A stretch of 64,000 nt of DNA from Streptomyces sp. GKU 895 (GTDB lineage Bacteria; Actinomycetota; Actinomycetes; Streptomycetales; Streptomycetaceae), in NCBI GenBank assembly GCA_002027195.1, contig MWJO01000005.1:62001-126000 (forward strand), given 5' to 3'. A program made the position numbers and the translations under genes. The notes under the pieces are model-generated. The model saw only the letters and a program-made list of their open reading frames with translations. It did not search any database and was not told the origin of the DNA. Positions 9,066-18,469 of the stretch are shown here, in pieces. How positions within the stretch are numbered: position 1 is the stretch's first letter; each line of letters begins with the position of its first letter.

Positions 9066-10409
9066 ATGGCAAGGCCCAAGGACTGGCATCCGCTGCGTGA
9101 GAGCGACCCCGTACCCGGCGATCCGGCGGGTGTTCGCGATCAGGTCAAGCACATGAAGAAGATCGCTGAGTACCTGCGCACGCAGGCCCAGGCGCTCACC
9201 GCCATGGCGGACGCAGACAACCTCAAGGGCGACTTCGCGGACGAACTGTCCGAGAACGCTCGGGGCCTGGGACGGAAACTGGATCTGGCGGAGGACCGGT
9301 ACCGCGAGGTCCAAGGACACCTCTCCAACTGGGCTGACGAGCTGGAAGATTTCCAGAAAAAGGCGGACAAGGCACTCAGCGACGCCAAAGATGCCCAGCA
9401 GGTCATTGACAGCCGCAGCACCAAACCCGACGACAAGTCGAAGCCCGAGAAGAAGGACGGAGATTCGAACGATTCCCAAAAGGAAGATCCCGTACTCAAG
9501 CAGGCCAAAGAGGACCTAGAAGACGCCCGCAAGCGCCTCAACACGGCAGAAGGTGACTACCAGGAGCGCGCTGGTCACTTCGCCAGCAAGATCCGGTCGT
9601 CCATCGACGATGACATGAGGGACAGCTGGTGGAACGACTTCAAAGGATGGGTCGCCGACCAGGAATGGCTCAGCACTGTCGCTGACTGGGCCAGTTGGGC
9701 CGCCACAGCCGTAGGCATCATCGCCATGTTCTTCCCGGCGATCGGTGTCATCGCACTTGTTCTGACCGTAGTAGTGGCCGCCATCCATCTGACTCAAGCG
9801 GCTACAGGAAACGGTTCATGGTTCGACGTGGTGATGGACCTCGGCGCACTGAAGATGGCCCGCAACGGCATCAAAGCAGCAAAAGCCATTAAGGCTTTGC
9901 AGCAGGCATCCCGCAAGACCGCCGGCGGCCTCGCCAACGCAGAGAAGACCGCACAGGCGGCAGCGCGTAACCAAGGAGCCAGGAAGTCCGCCACGCGGGC
10001 GGCAAGGAAACGTGGCGGCACCTCCAGCGCGAACCGCCAGAATGCCAATGCGCGACTCCAGAAGATGCTGGAGAAAAACCGCAAAGCTGGCCAGAAGGCA
10101 CAGAACGAGGTCCGCGATGCCGAAATGCCGCAGATCTCCGCAAAAGAGAAAGCCAGCGTTCTGGGCGACGCAGAGGTTGGCAAGCAGGTGAAGGACATCA
10201 AGAAGTGGCGGGACGCCTACCCTGACAACACCAGCCTCGCGGACAACGCTCGCCAAGCCGAGCGCAACAAAGACGTCCTCCAGGGGTCGTGGGCCGTCAG
10301 CACCGGGCTCGACGCCGCCGACAAGGGCGCGGACTCCGTCACTGACGACGGGTACAGCAGAATGAAGGACCGCATGACGGCACCGGTGCCCATGACGTCA
10401 CAATGGTGA
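9066..10409 (+). CDS. protein with putative type VII secretion signal; effector-like
   Basis: ATG at 9066 after a GGGGGAG site; 447 residues. The N-terminus reads 'DWHPLRESDPVPGDPAGVRD', the hallmark of the putative T7SS-signal domain seen on actinobacterial polymorphic toxins, followed by a long helical bundle and coiled coil (about 25-185). A hydrophobic hairpin (about 215-250, 'GIIAMFFPAIGVIALVL') follows, then a basic Ala/Arg/Lys-rich helical region. No known toxin catalytic motif is visible in the last 150 residues. It is probably exported with the small protein upstream by the EssC-like ATPase at 13802; this is inference from the signal and neighbourhood. Confidence 0.6.
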   Translation: MARPKDWHPLRESDPVPGDPAGVRDQVKHMKKIAEYLRTQAQALTAMADADNLKGDFADELSENARGLGRKLDLAEDRYREVQGHLSNWADELEDFQKKADKALSDAKDAQQVIDSRSTKPDDKSKPEKKDGDSNDSQKEDPVLKQAKEDLEDARKRLNTAEGDYQERAGHFASKIRSSIDDDMRDSWWNDFKGWVADQEWLSTVADWASWAATAVGIIAMFFPAIGVIALVLTVVVAAIHLTQAATGNGSWFDVVMDLGALKMARNGIKAAKAIKALQQASRKTAGGLANAEKTAQAAARNQGARKSATRAARKRGGTSSANRQNANARLQKMLEKNRKAGQKAQNEVRDAEMPQISAKEKASVLGDAEVGKQVKDIKKWRDAYPDNTSLADNARQAERNKDVLQGSWAVSTGLDAADKGADSVTDDGYSRMKDRMTAPVPMTSQW

Positions 10410-10422
10410 GGAAAGCTCGACG

Positions 10423-10842
10423 ATGACCGATCAGCAGCGCCCGCAGGACACCAGCGAGAACGGCCAGCGAACACAACGCATCGCCTACGGCCTGGGCGCC
10501 GTCAAATGGATCTTCGTGTTGGCCCTCATCCGTCTGTTCATGGGCCCCATGACCAAGGATCTCTTCGATAACGAGCTGCTCCCGATGCCCACATGGGAGT
10601 GGTCACTGTGTGCACTCACGCCGGGAATCCTGGTCTTCCTGTGTCGGCGTCCGTCGGACTGGCAATATCTCAGCAGCGAACTCGCCATCCTCAAGTGGGC
10701 CCTGCGCTTCTACTTGATCTACGGGCTCGCTTTCGCTCTGTTCCAGGGTGTGTGGGTGCTCTGGGTCGCCGTCGCGGCAGGAATTGCCGGCCTTGTGGCA
10801 ATTTGGAAACTTGAGCAGAGGGAACCGTCGAATGCCTACTGA
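10423..10842 (+). CDS. small four-segment membrane protein
   Basis: A 139-residue protein starting 13 bases after the effector-like gene, with a GGAAAG-type site. It has a hydrophilic N-terminus, then about four membrane segments (near 24-42, 60-76, 88-106 and 108-128) and a short charged tail. No family is recognised. Its place between the effector-like gene and two soluble proteins, with an 11-base overlap into the next gene, suggests a partner, immunity or membrane-receptor role, but this is inference from context. Confidence 0.65.
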   Translation: MTDQQRPQDTSENGQRTQRIAYGLGAVKWIFVLALIRLFMGPMTKDLFDNELLPMPTWEWSLCALTPGILVFLCRRPSDWQYLSSELAILKWALRFYLIYGLAFALFQGVWVLWVAVAAGIAGLVAIWKLEQREPSNAY

Positions 10843-11500
10843 AGAGCAGACGAAGGCCGTCGCCGATGCCGGTCGTCCTGTCACCGGCTACCGCGTTCTC
10901 CTGCCCGGCCAGTGGGATCAGGTGCCACTGCGACACGGCACCGAGGAAGCCATCCAGCGCATCCTGAAGACCGCCTTCTCGCGCATCCCTGACGATGCCC
11001 CGCAAGACAAGATCGGCCCGTACAAGCGCGAGCTCGAGCGGCGCTTTCGGGCAGCAGTCGCCCAGGCGCAGCAAGGAAAGGCCCTGGACCTGTATCTGCC
11101 GGTGAAACCGACGGCAGATGTCAACTTGGGCGCGTCCATTGTTGTTTCAGAAACTCTCCTGCCCCGGCACGAACAGGGTTCGGGCCAGGCCGAGCCGACC
11201 GATGTGGCTGTTCAGCTGCTGGCGCGGGATGGAGTCGACGATGCCGATTTGAGTTCAGGGGAGATCGACGGAGGGCTCGCGGTCCGCCGTGAGCACGTTG
11301 TCGACGCCGACCCTACGCGTGGTGCGGAGCTCGCATCGCGACGTGTGGAATACATCATTGCCGTACCCGACGATCCCGCCCGGTGGTTCGTCGCTGCCTT
11401 CTCGACCGTCGGAGGCGGAGACGCACGCGATGAGCTGGCTGATGCTCTCGTCGAATGGTTCGACGCCGTCATGGCGACCTTTCGCTGGAGGCGAGGATGA
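10832..11500 (+). CDS. conserved-looking soluble protein in the secretion operon
   Basis: The ATG at 10832 overlaps the end of the membrane gene, so translation is coupled; 222 residues, no signal or membrane segment. The last 60 residues ('RRVEYIIAVPDDPARWFVAAFST...WFDAVMATFRW') look like a beta-rich domain with a closing helix. The product of the next gene has a similar closing pattern ('VRYAWQVP...VVIWTATEDV...'), so the two may be distant paralogues. A chaperone or immunity role is possible; nothing in the sequence proves it. Confidence 0.6.
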   Translation: MPTEEQTKAVADAGRPVTGYRVLLPGQWDQVPLRHGTEEAIQRILKTAFSRIPDDAPQDKIGPYKRELERRFRAAVAQAQQGKALDLYLPVKPTADVNLGASIVVSETLLPRHEQGSGQAEPTDVAVQLLARDGVDDADLSSGEIDGGLAVRREHVVDADPTRGAELASRRVEYIIAVPDDPARWFVAAFSTVGGGDARDELADALVEWFDAVMATFRWRRG

Positions 11501-12111
11501 GCGACTTCCTGCCCGTCATCGACATCGAGGACATTGACCCCTACCCATGGACTGTTCTCCCGCCACGTGGGGGCGAAACAGGACCCTTTGAAGAGTGGGA
11601 CGACATCCGCTCCTGGTGCCGTGAGGAAGCCGAGGATCTGTGGCTGGACCGTGAACTCGATCCCGGGCCGAACGGTGTCGACTTCGTGGCAGGCACGCTG
11701 GAACGCTGTGCCGAGGCCTTCTCTCCTCCGGGTTCAGATCATTGGCTCTTCCTTCACCGCGATCACCCGACCGATCTTCCGCTGCCGGTCCTGGCGGCGA
11801 TCGGGCCCTCGACAGAGCCCCGCGAGCCAACTCTCCGCGCGCTGACCCTGGCTGATGACACGAGCGCTGTCGAACCTCCGGTCGTGAAGCGCTTCAAGTC
11901 TCCCAAGCTCGGGGAAGGCCTGACCGTCTTTCGTTATGTGCCTCAAGAGAATTCGCGGCACCTGCTCGCCTGCGTTCGTTATGCCTGGCAGGTTCCGGAG
12001 CACGGTGCTGACGTGGTGATCTGGACGGCTACGGAGGACGTAGCGCGGATCATGCAGGCTGCAGAAGATCTGGAGGCGCTTGCTCGTTCGCTGGGCATCT
12101 ACGCACCGTGA
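11497..12111 (+). CDS. acidic soluble protein, last gene of the secretion operon
   Basis: Starts on an ATGA overlap with the preceding stop; 204 residues. The N-terminal half is very acidic and rich in Trp, Asp and Glu ('DIEDIDPYPWTVLPP', 'FEEWDDIRSWCREEAEDLW'); the C-terminal half is beta-rich with 'FRYVPQENSRHLLACVRYAWQVP' and a final helix. No family is recognised. The coupled chain 10423-10832-11497 downstream of an effector-like gene is the position usually taken by immunity or accessory genes. Confidence 0.6.
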   Translation: MSDFLPVIDIEDIDPYPWTVLPPRGGETGPFEEWDDIRSWCREEAEDLWLDRELDPGPNGVDFVAGTLERCAEAFSPPGSDHWLFLHRDHPTDLPLPVLAAIGPSTEPREPTLRALTLADDTSAVEPPVVKRFKSPKLGEGLTVFRYVPQENSRHLLACVRYAWQVPEHGADVVIWTATEDVARIMQAAEDLEALARSLGIYAP

Positions 12112-12448
12112 GCATCTGGTGCCCGCATCTCACCGAAACCCTCCTGGCCCTCGTCCCCGTCACCTCGCCACCGACGCCCCATGCCCGTCCGCGGCATGCG
12201 CTGGTTCCGGGACACCGAGGGCAACGACGTCCAGGCCGAGCTGCCCGGCTGGCCCCAAGGGCCGGGTTCCTTCGGTGAAACCGGCTCCAAGATCTCCGCC
12301 GATTGGAGGGCTGGGCGCCCGAGGAACCGCGCGAGCGCGCAGTCGGCACACCCCGGGAGCCCTCTTCAGGCCGCGTCCCGTGGAGGCGCGGGGCTGGGCA
12401 CGTCAGGCCCGGGAGCCCACCCTCCACACCCACTGGTGAGGAATGACC
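12112..12448. other. intergenic region with a possible gene remnant
   Basis: A reading frame from 12181 begins with a protein-like stretch ('MRWFRDTEGNDVQAELPGW') and then turns into composition typical of random high-GC sequence. It could be the start of a decayed gene. I see no other gene, RNA or strong hairpin here. The ribosome site GGTGAGGA at its right end serves the next gene. Confidence 0.3.
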
Positions 12449-12862
12449 ATGGACCTGAACTCGGCGCATCGCATTGCCGCGGCCGAGGCCGCCCGCACCG
12501 GGCTCGGCACTGGCCCCAACCGACGGCTCCGGCTGACACTGATCATCGGGATGCCGCTGTTCCTGCCGGTACTGGGAATCATGATCCTGGTGCCGAAGTC
12601 CCTCATGAATGACGTGCTCCACGTCTATGAGGCCGGGATCGTCGGCTGTCTCCTGCACTACGTCTGGGTGTTCGTGAAGTACCCCCGGTACGTGCATCGT
12701 CCGCCCTACCTCACCCGGGATCTCGCTATGGGCGGCGGTTTCTTCCTGCCTTCGCTGTTCTTCGGCTTCTGGCCGGGGATGATCGCCGCTCCGGCGTGGG
12801 CGCTCTTCGTAGGCGTAGCCTGCGCCGTGGAAGTCACGCTGGGGCGCAATGACCACCACTGA
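12449..12862 (+). CDS. small four-segment membrane protein
   Basis: Of two in-frame ATGs (12443 and 12449), the second is chosen because it sits about six bases after GGTGAGGA. The 137-residue product has a hydrophilic first 25 residues, then about four membrane segments ('LIIGMPLFLPVLGIMIL', 'AGIVGCLLHYVWVFV', 'GGFFLPSLFFGFW', 'WALFVGVACAVEV'), ending in a His-rich tail. No family is recognised. It faces the convergent WXG100 gene, with terminators between. Confidence 0.6.
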   Translation: MDLNSAHRIAAAEAARTGLGTGPNRRLRLTLIIGMPLFLPVLGIMILVPKSLMNDVLHVYEAGIVGCLLHYVWVFVKYPRYVHRPPYLTRDLAMGGGFFLPSLFFGFWPGMIAAPAWALFVGVACAVEVTLGRNDHH

Positions 12863-12971
12863 GCACCGCCGGCCTCGAACGGTTCCAACCTGCCTGCCGC
12901 CGCCCGGCTGGGACGTGATTCCGCTACGCACGGGCAACCCCGCTGGAAGGGACACTCAAAGATGTGGCTGA

Positions 12972-12999
12972 CGGTTGGGGCGGTTGCTTGCCCCAACCG
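12972..12999 (+). terminator. hairpin terminator for the 12449 gene
   Basis: A perfect 10-bp stem (CGGTTGGGGC / GCCCCAACCG) with an 8-base loop, about 110 bases after the stop of the membrane gene and followed by 'CTTTCAC'. There is no long T run, as is common in Streptomyces. Confidence 0.55.
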
Positions 13000-13019
13000 C
13001 TTTCACAACCCCAGAAAAC

Positions 13020-13063
13020 GCCGGGTGCGGCAGAGCAGCAAAAGCCACCCCACCGCACCCGGC
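13020..13063 (-). terminator. terminator for the WXG100 gene
   Basis: A perfect 11-bp stem (GCCGGGTGCGG / CCGCACCCGGC) with a 22-base loop, 30 bases past the stop of the leftward WXG100 gene. Read on the minus strand it is followed by GTTTTCT, as in an intrinsic terminator. Confidence 0.6.
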
Positions 13064-13092
13064 GCCGTGCAACACCCGTCAGAGGACGAGCG

Positions 13093-13392
13093 TCACTTAC
13101 GAGCCGACTTGGCCAGCTCCTCATCGATCTGCTCGAACTTGTCCGCCGCGGTCGTCAGGTAGTCCCCCATCCCGTCCAGACCATCCAGCGTGTCCTTCGT
13201 GCCCCGCACGAACTCGTCGAAGTTCTCGTCGAAGGCCTTGGACGAGCTCTTCGTCACGTAGCCGGACTGGACGAGGTTGTTGATGTACTTCTTCAGCCCG
13301 TCGAGCTTCTCCTGGAGCTTTTCCTTCTCCTTGACGACGTGCTTCGCAGCGTCGCGCATGTCCTGATATGTGACATCAAGGTCCTTGGCCAT
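13093..13392 (-). CDS. WXG100-family ESAT-6-like protein
   Basis: A 99-residue leaderless helical-hairpin protein. The ATG at 13392 follows a GGGAG site; a longer frame lacks one. Helix one (about 5-40) is rich in Lys and Glu; the turn reads 'LVQSGYVTKSSSKAFDENFDEF', where S-G-Y-V-T takes the place of W-x-G and the conserved F-x-x-x-F/Y-x-x-F pattern follows. Helix two ends 'FEQIDEELAKSARK'. Such proteins form dimers and are exported by type VII systems, often as obligate partners of other substrates. It is divergent from the EssC-like ATPase gene at 13802, the expected motor for its export. Confidence 0.78.
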   Translation of the reverse strand: MAKDLDVTYQDMRDAAKHVVKEKEKLQEKLDGLKKYINNLVQSGYVTKSSSKAFDENFDEFVRGTKDTLDGLDGMGDYLTTAADKFEQIDEELAKSARK

Positions 13393-13801
13393 GTGGCCGC
13401 TCCCATCAAAACGCCGCAGGGCCAACCCCCGTGGCTCCCTGTTTGCAGAGCGATCGGCAGCCGGGCCGCCCTGGAGGCCCCGGAGGCAACCGGGGCAGCC
13501 GGTGTGATCGTCCGCTCTTGGTGCAGCAGCTTACGGGTGGGGCCTGAGGTGTCACATCCCCGGTGGTGAACAAGACGTCGTGAAGGCGTCACGAACTCGT
13601 GCACACGGCCGTTGCCATCGGGAAGTTGCGGGAGGCTGGAGGAGGTCGGAGCAGGCTGCCGGAAGTTGTCCACAGCTCCGCACCCGCCCCCCGCCTCCCC
13701 GCTCCCCAGTTGTCACACCCACCCGATATCGTCGATTCCTGCCGTGGCCTGCGTTGCAGAAGCAGCCACGGGGGCCACAGTGGCCGTGGGGAGGACATAC
13801 C
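13393..13801. other. divergent promoter region between the WXG100 and EssC-like genes
   Basis: About 400 bases with no credible gene. It must carry promoters for both neighbours. A TTGTCA at 13710-13715 is a possible -35 box for the rightward gene, but I see no matching -10 box at good spacing. The strong GGGGAGGA site at 13786-13795 belongs to the ATPase gene. Confidence 0.4.
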
Positions 13802-16800
13802 GTGCGCCTGACTCTGACCGTCGTCGACCCGTTCGGCGGCGTCACCGCCGATGTCGTGCTCGACGCCGATCCCGAGTCCACCGTCGGGGACATCGCGCAG
13901 GAACTGGCCAAGCAGGTCGGGGCCCACGGGGGCGCTCAGGTCATTCCGCTCGGTCACTCCCAGCGCCACATCCCTGCCAACAACGCCCCCCTCGTCTACG
14001 TCGACGGCTACGGCGTCGATCCCTCCGCCACCGTCGTCAACTCCCCGCTGCGCGACGGCGCGGTCGTCTCGCTCCAGGACCCCGCCGGGTGCCTGCCCGG
14101 CGAACCCACCGGTCTCGTCGAGCTCCGCGTCGTCGGCGGGCCCGTCGCCGGATTCGTGCACCGGCTCGGCGTCGGGCGGTACGACATCGGCAGCGGGCCG
14201 GCCTCGTACATCCGCATCGACGACCCCGAACTCGACGCCCGCGCCCTCACCTTGTCCGTCAGCACGGACGGCACGTGCCAAGTCGCCGTCCACACCAAGG
14301 CCGAGAGTGACGACGATCCCGCACCCGTCACCCTCGACGGCGAACCCGTCAAAGAGGAAGAAGGCGACAAGGCCGACTGGCCCCTCGGCGGGCAGATCGC
14401 CGTCGGCAACACCCTTCTGGAGCTGGCCCGTTACTCGCCGCCCAACGCCGCCCTCAAGTGGTCCGACGACGGCATCGGGCTCGACTACAACCGGCCCCCG
14501 CGGCTGCGGCCACCGGACCGGCAGACCAAGTTCCGGCTGCCGTCGCCTCCCCGCGAGTACGAAGCGCGGCCGCTGCCCTGGCTGATGGCGCTCACGCCTC
14601 TCGTCGGGCCATCGTCTCCGTGCTGATCTTCCAGCGCTGGTACTACCTGATCATGGCGGCGCTCAGCCCCCTCCTCCTCTTCGCCAACTACTTCAACGAC
14701 AAGAAGCACGGTCGCAAGTCCCACGCCAAGCAGGTCAAGGAATACGAAGAACAAAAACAGAAGGTCGAGAAGGACGCCCAGGACGCCCTCGTCGCCGAGC
14801 GGACCGACCGGCGGCACGCCATTCCCGACCCCGCCACCGTCCTCTCCCTCGGCACCGGGCCCCGTACCCGGCTCTGGGAGCGGCGGCGCACGGACCGTGA
14901 CCATCTCCTCATCCGCGTCGGGACCGGGCAGATGGATTCGGAGGTCGTCCTCGACGATCCCGAGCAGCTCGATCACAAGCGGCAGGTGACCTGGAAGATC
15001 GAGGACGCTCCCGTCGCGCTGTCGCTGCGGTCCCTCGGGGTCATCGGCATGGCCGGACCCGGTGACTCGGCGCGCGCCATGGGGCGTTGGGCCGTCGCGC
15101 AGACCGCCGCTTTGCACAGCCCCATGGACGTCCAGTTCTACGTCCTGAGCGAGAACAGCGCGCAGGAGTCCTGGGACTGGACCCGGTGGCTGCCGCACGC
15201 CAAGCCCGGTTCCGGACAGGACGTCAACGTCCTCATCGGCACCGACGCCGAGACCGTCGGCGCCCGCATCGGTGAGCTGACCCAGATCCTCGACGCCCGC
15301 AAGAAGGCCGCCGAGCAGAACAAGGGGCAAGGCACAAGCTTCAGCGACCCGGACATCGTCGTCGTATGGGACGGGTCTCGGCGGCTTCGCTCCCTTCCCG
15401 GTGTCGTCCGGATTCTGCGGGAGGGGCCCGCCGTCAACCTCTACGCCCTCTGCCTCGACGCCGAGGAGCGGTTCCTGCCGGGTGAGTGCCAGGCGTACGT
15501 CGTCGCCGAGCCGCCCGCGCAGGAGTACGACTATCTTCAGCAGGCCCAGGCCCAGGCGCAGCAGCAGGTCGCCGGCGGCGGCTTCCCCTCTTTCCAGGCC
15601 TGGCATCAGAACACGGCCGAGGACTCCGGACAGAACGCCGCTCCCGAGAAGCTGCGGCTGCGCGTCGAGGAGGCCGGGGCCGAGCGGATCAAGGACGTGC
15701 GGCCCGACTTCGTGTCGCCGGCGTGGTGTCTGCGGCTGGCCCGCGCGCTCTCGCCGCTGCGGGACATCAGCGGGGAGACCGAGGACTCCGCCCTGCCCTC
15801 CTCCTCGCGGCTCCTCGACGTCCTCCAGCTCGAACCGCCGACCAGTGACGCCATCGTCGCCCGTTGGCGGATGGGCGGGCAGTCGACGCTCGCCGTGATC
15901 GGTGAGTCGTACGACGGGCCCTTCGGCATCGACATCCGCAAGGACGGCCCGCACGGCCTCATCGCCGGTACCACCGGTTCCGGCAAGTCCGAGCTGCTGC
16001 AGACCATCGTGGCCGCGCTCGCCGTCGCGAACACGCCCGAGAACATGACGTTCGTCCTCGTCGACTACAAGGGTGGCGCGGCGTTCAAGGACTGTGTCCA
16101 TCTGCCGCACACCGTCGGCATGGTGACCGACCTCGACGCCCATCTCGTCGAGCGGGCGCTGGAGTCCCTCGGCGCCGAGCTGCACCGCCGCGAGCACATC
16201 CTCGCCGCCGCCGACGCCAAGGACATCGAGGACTACCAGGATCTGGTCCGGCGCGATCCGTCCCACGCGCCCGTGCCCCGGCTCCTCATCGTCATCGACG
16301 AGTTCGCGTCGATGGTGCGTGACCTGCCGGACTTCGTGACCGGCCTCGTCAACATCGCCCAGCGAGGGCGTTCCCTCGGCATTCATCTGCTGCTCGCCAC
16401 GCAGCGGCCCTCGGGTGTCGTGTCCCCCGAGATCCGCGCCAACACCAACCTGCGTATCGCGCTGCGTGTGACGGACGGCGGTGAGTCGTCGGACGTCATC
16501 GACTCCCCCGAGGCCGGGCACATCAGCAAGAGCACGCCGGGTCGGGCGTACGTCCGGCTCGGGCATGCCTCGCTGGTGCCGTTCCAGTCGGGGCGGGTGG
16601 GTGGCCGGCGGCCAGGCGCCGCGGATCCCGCCGTGCTCATGCCGTGGGTGGGGCCGCTGGCCTGGGAGGATCTCGGGCGGGCCGCGCTGGTCAAGCCGAA
16701 GGCCGAGTCGCGTGAGGACGAGGAGATCACCGACCTCAAGGTCCTCGTCGACACCATCCGGGACGCCAACCGCTCGCTCGGCATCCCGCCGCAGCACAGC

Positions 16801-18399
16801 CCGTGGCTGCCGGCGCTCGACGAGAAGCTGCTGCTCGACGACATCCAGCTGCCCGCGTTCGCCGGCGGACCCGGAAAGCTCGCGCCCGCGCCCTACGGCG
16901 TCGAGGACCTGCCCGCGCAGCAGGCCCGCCGCCCGGTCGCGGTCGACTTCGCCTCCTTCGGGCATCTGATGATCGGCGGTGCGCCGCGCAGCGGCCGTTC
17001 GCAGGTGCTGCGCACGCTCGCGGGCTCGATCGCGCGGACCCACTCCGTCGCCGACGTGCACATGTACGGCATCGACTGCGGCAACGGCGCGCTCAACGCG
17101 CTGACCCGGCTGCCGCACGTCGGCGCGGTCGTCGGCCGTAACCAGACCGAGCGGGTCGTACGACTCGTCAACCGTCTCAAGGCCGAGATGGACCGCCGGC
17201 AGAACCTCCTTGCCGACAAGGGGTTCGCGGACATCGGCGAGCAGCGTGCCTCGGTCGCCGAGGACGAGCGGCTGCCGCACATCGTGGTGCTCCTGGACCG
17301 CTGGGAGGGCTGGGTGCCCACGCTCGGCGAGGTCGACCACGGCTCGCTGACGGACGAGTTGCAGACGATGATGCGCGAGGGCGCCTCGGTCGGCCTCCAC
17401 CTCGTCCTCACCGGTGACCGCACCCTGCTGGTGGGCCGGATCGCGACGCTCACGGAGGACAAGTACGGTCTGCGGCTCGCCGACCGCAGCGACTTCTCGG
17501 CGCTGGGCATCCCGGCCCGCAAGGTGCCGGAGGAGATTCCGCCGGGCCGTGGTTTCCGCAACGAGTTCGGTACGGAGACGCAGTTCGCGCTGCTCTCCGA
17601 GGACACCACCGGTCAGGGCCAGGCAGCCGCGCTGGCGGCGATCGGCGAGGCGGCCGCCGCGCGCGACGCCGCCGTTCCCCGCACACACCGCCCCTTCCGC
17701 GTCGACAGCCTGCCGAGCCGGGTCTCCTTCCCGGAGGCCTGGGAGATGCGCGACCCCGACGCGTCCCGCGCCCGGCTGTGGGGTCTGGTCGGCATCGGCG
17801 GCGACGAGATCGTGGGCTTCGGTCCGGACCTGTCGCAGGGTGTGCCGACGTTCGTGGTCGCGGGCCCGGCCAAGTCCGGCCGCTCGACGGTCCTGATGAA
17901 CTTCGCGCAGTCGTACCTGACGCAGGGCGTACGCCTGGTCATCGCGGCCCCGCGCCAGTCCCCGCTCCGTCAACTGGACGGCACGGACGGCGTGTTGAAG
18001 GTCTTCACCGGTGACGACATCGACGAGGACGAGTTCGAGGAGCTGTTGGACGAGGCAAGCCCGGAGGAGCCGGTCGTCGTCCTCGTCGACGACGGCGAGA
18101 TCCTCGAGGACTGCGACGCCGCGAGCCAGTTCAAGAAGCTCGTCTCACGCGGTGCCGAGCGCGGTCTCGCCATGGTCATAGCCGGTGACGAGGAGGATGT
18201 CTGCTCCGGCTTCTCCGGCTGGCAGGTCGACGCCAAGAAGGCCCGCCGCGGCATCCTCCTCTCCCCTCAGGAGACCTCGTCCGGCGACCTCATCGGCGTC
18301 CGCCTCAACCGCGGCCTGGTCGGCGGCCAGATCACCCCGGGCAAGGGCATGCTGCATCTCGGGGACGGGGAGCTGCGCACGGTGGTGGTGCCCGGCTGA
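13802..18399 (+). CDS. EssC-like type VII secretion ATPase (FHA-TM-FtsK/SpoIIIE); frame broken near 14608
   Basis: GTG start at 13802 after GGGGAGGA. Restoring one base near 14606-14610 gives one protein of about 1532 residues; as written, the first frame ends at 14626 and the rest continues in another frame. In order: an N-terminal domain (about 1-95) of FHA or ubiquitin-like type, an FHA-like domain (about 100-205, 'RLGVGRYDIG'), two membrane segments (about 260-300) where the break falls, a coiled coil, then three FtsK-type ATPase domains. Domain 1 has intact Walker A (GTTGSGKS, about residue 721) and Walker B (LLIVIDEF). Domains 2 and 3 have Arg for the Walker A Lys (GAPRSGRS and GPAKSGRS). 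FHA plus membrane hairpin plus three ATPases in one chain is the Firmicutes EssC layout, not the split or FHA-less mycobacterial EccC. It probably powers export of the WXG100-type proteins nearby. Confidence 0.82.
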
Positions 18400-18416
18400 C
18401 GCCGGAGACCGAAGAA

Positions 18417-18447
18417 GGGGCCCCGGCAGACCGACTGCCGGGGCCCC
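18417..18447. terminator. bidirectional terminator
   Basis: A perfect 13-bp G/C-rich stem (GGGGCCCCGGCAG / CTGCCGGGGCCCC) with a 5-base loop, placed between the stops of the convergent ATPase and small secreted-protein genes. Confidence 0.8.
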
Positions 18448-18469
18448 TCTCGCACAACCAACCAACCGC

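Noticed and set aside
9066..10409. Toxin nuclease or ADP-ribosyltransferase domain at the C-terminus
   Set aside because: No catalytic H-x-x-H, R-S-E or nuclease motif is visible; the end is short and helical.
13710..13738. Possible promoter for the EssC-like gene
   Set aside because: TTGTCA is present but no -10 box at 16-19 bases is convincing.
14600..14626. Programmed frameshifting in the ATPase gene
   Set aside because: No slippery heptamer or downstream structure is evident, and similar breaks occur in unrelated genes of the window.
14485..17973. A 1162-codon open frame on the minus strand
   Set aside because: It is antisense to the EssC-like ATPase, low in real motifs and rich in R, G, A, V and L as expected for a shadow of a high-GC gene.
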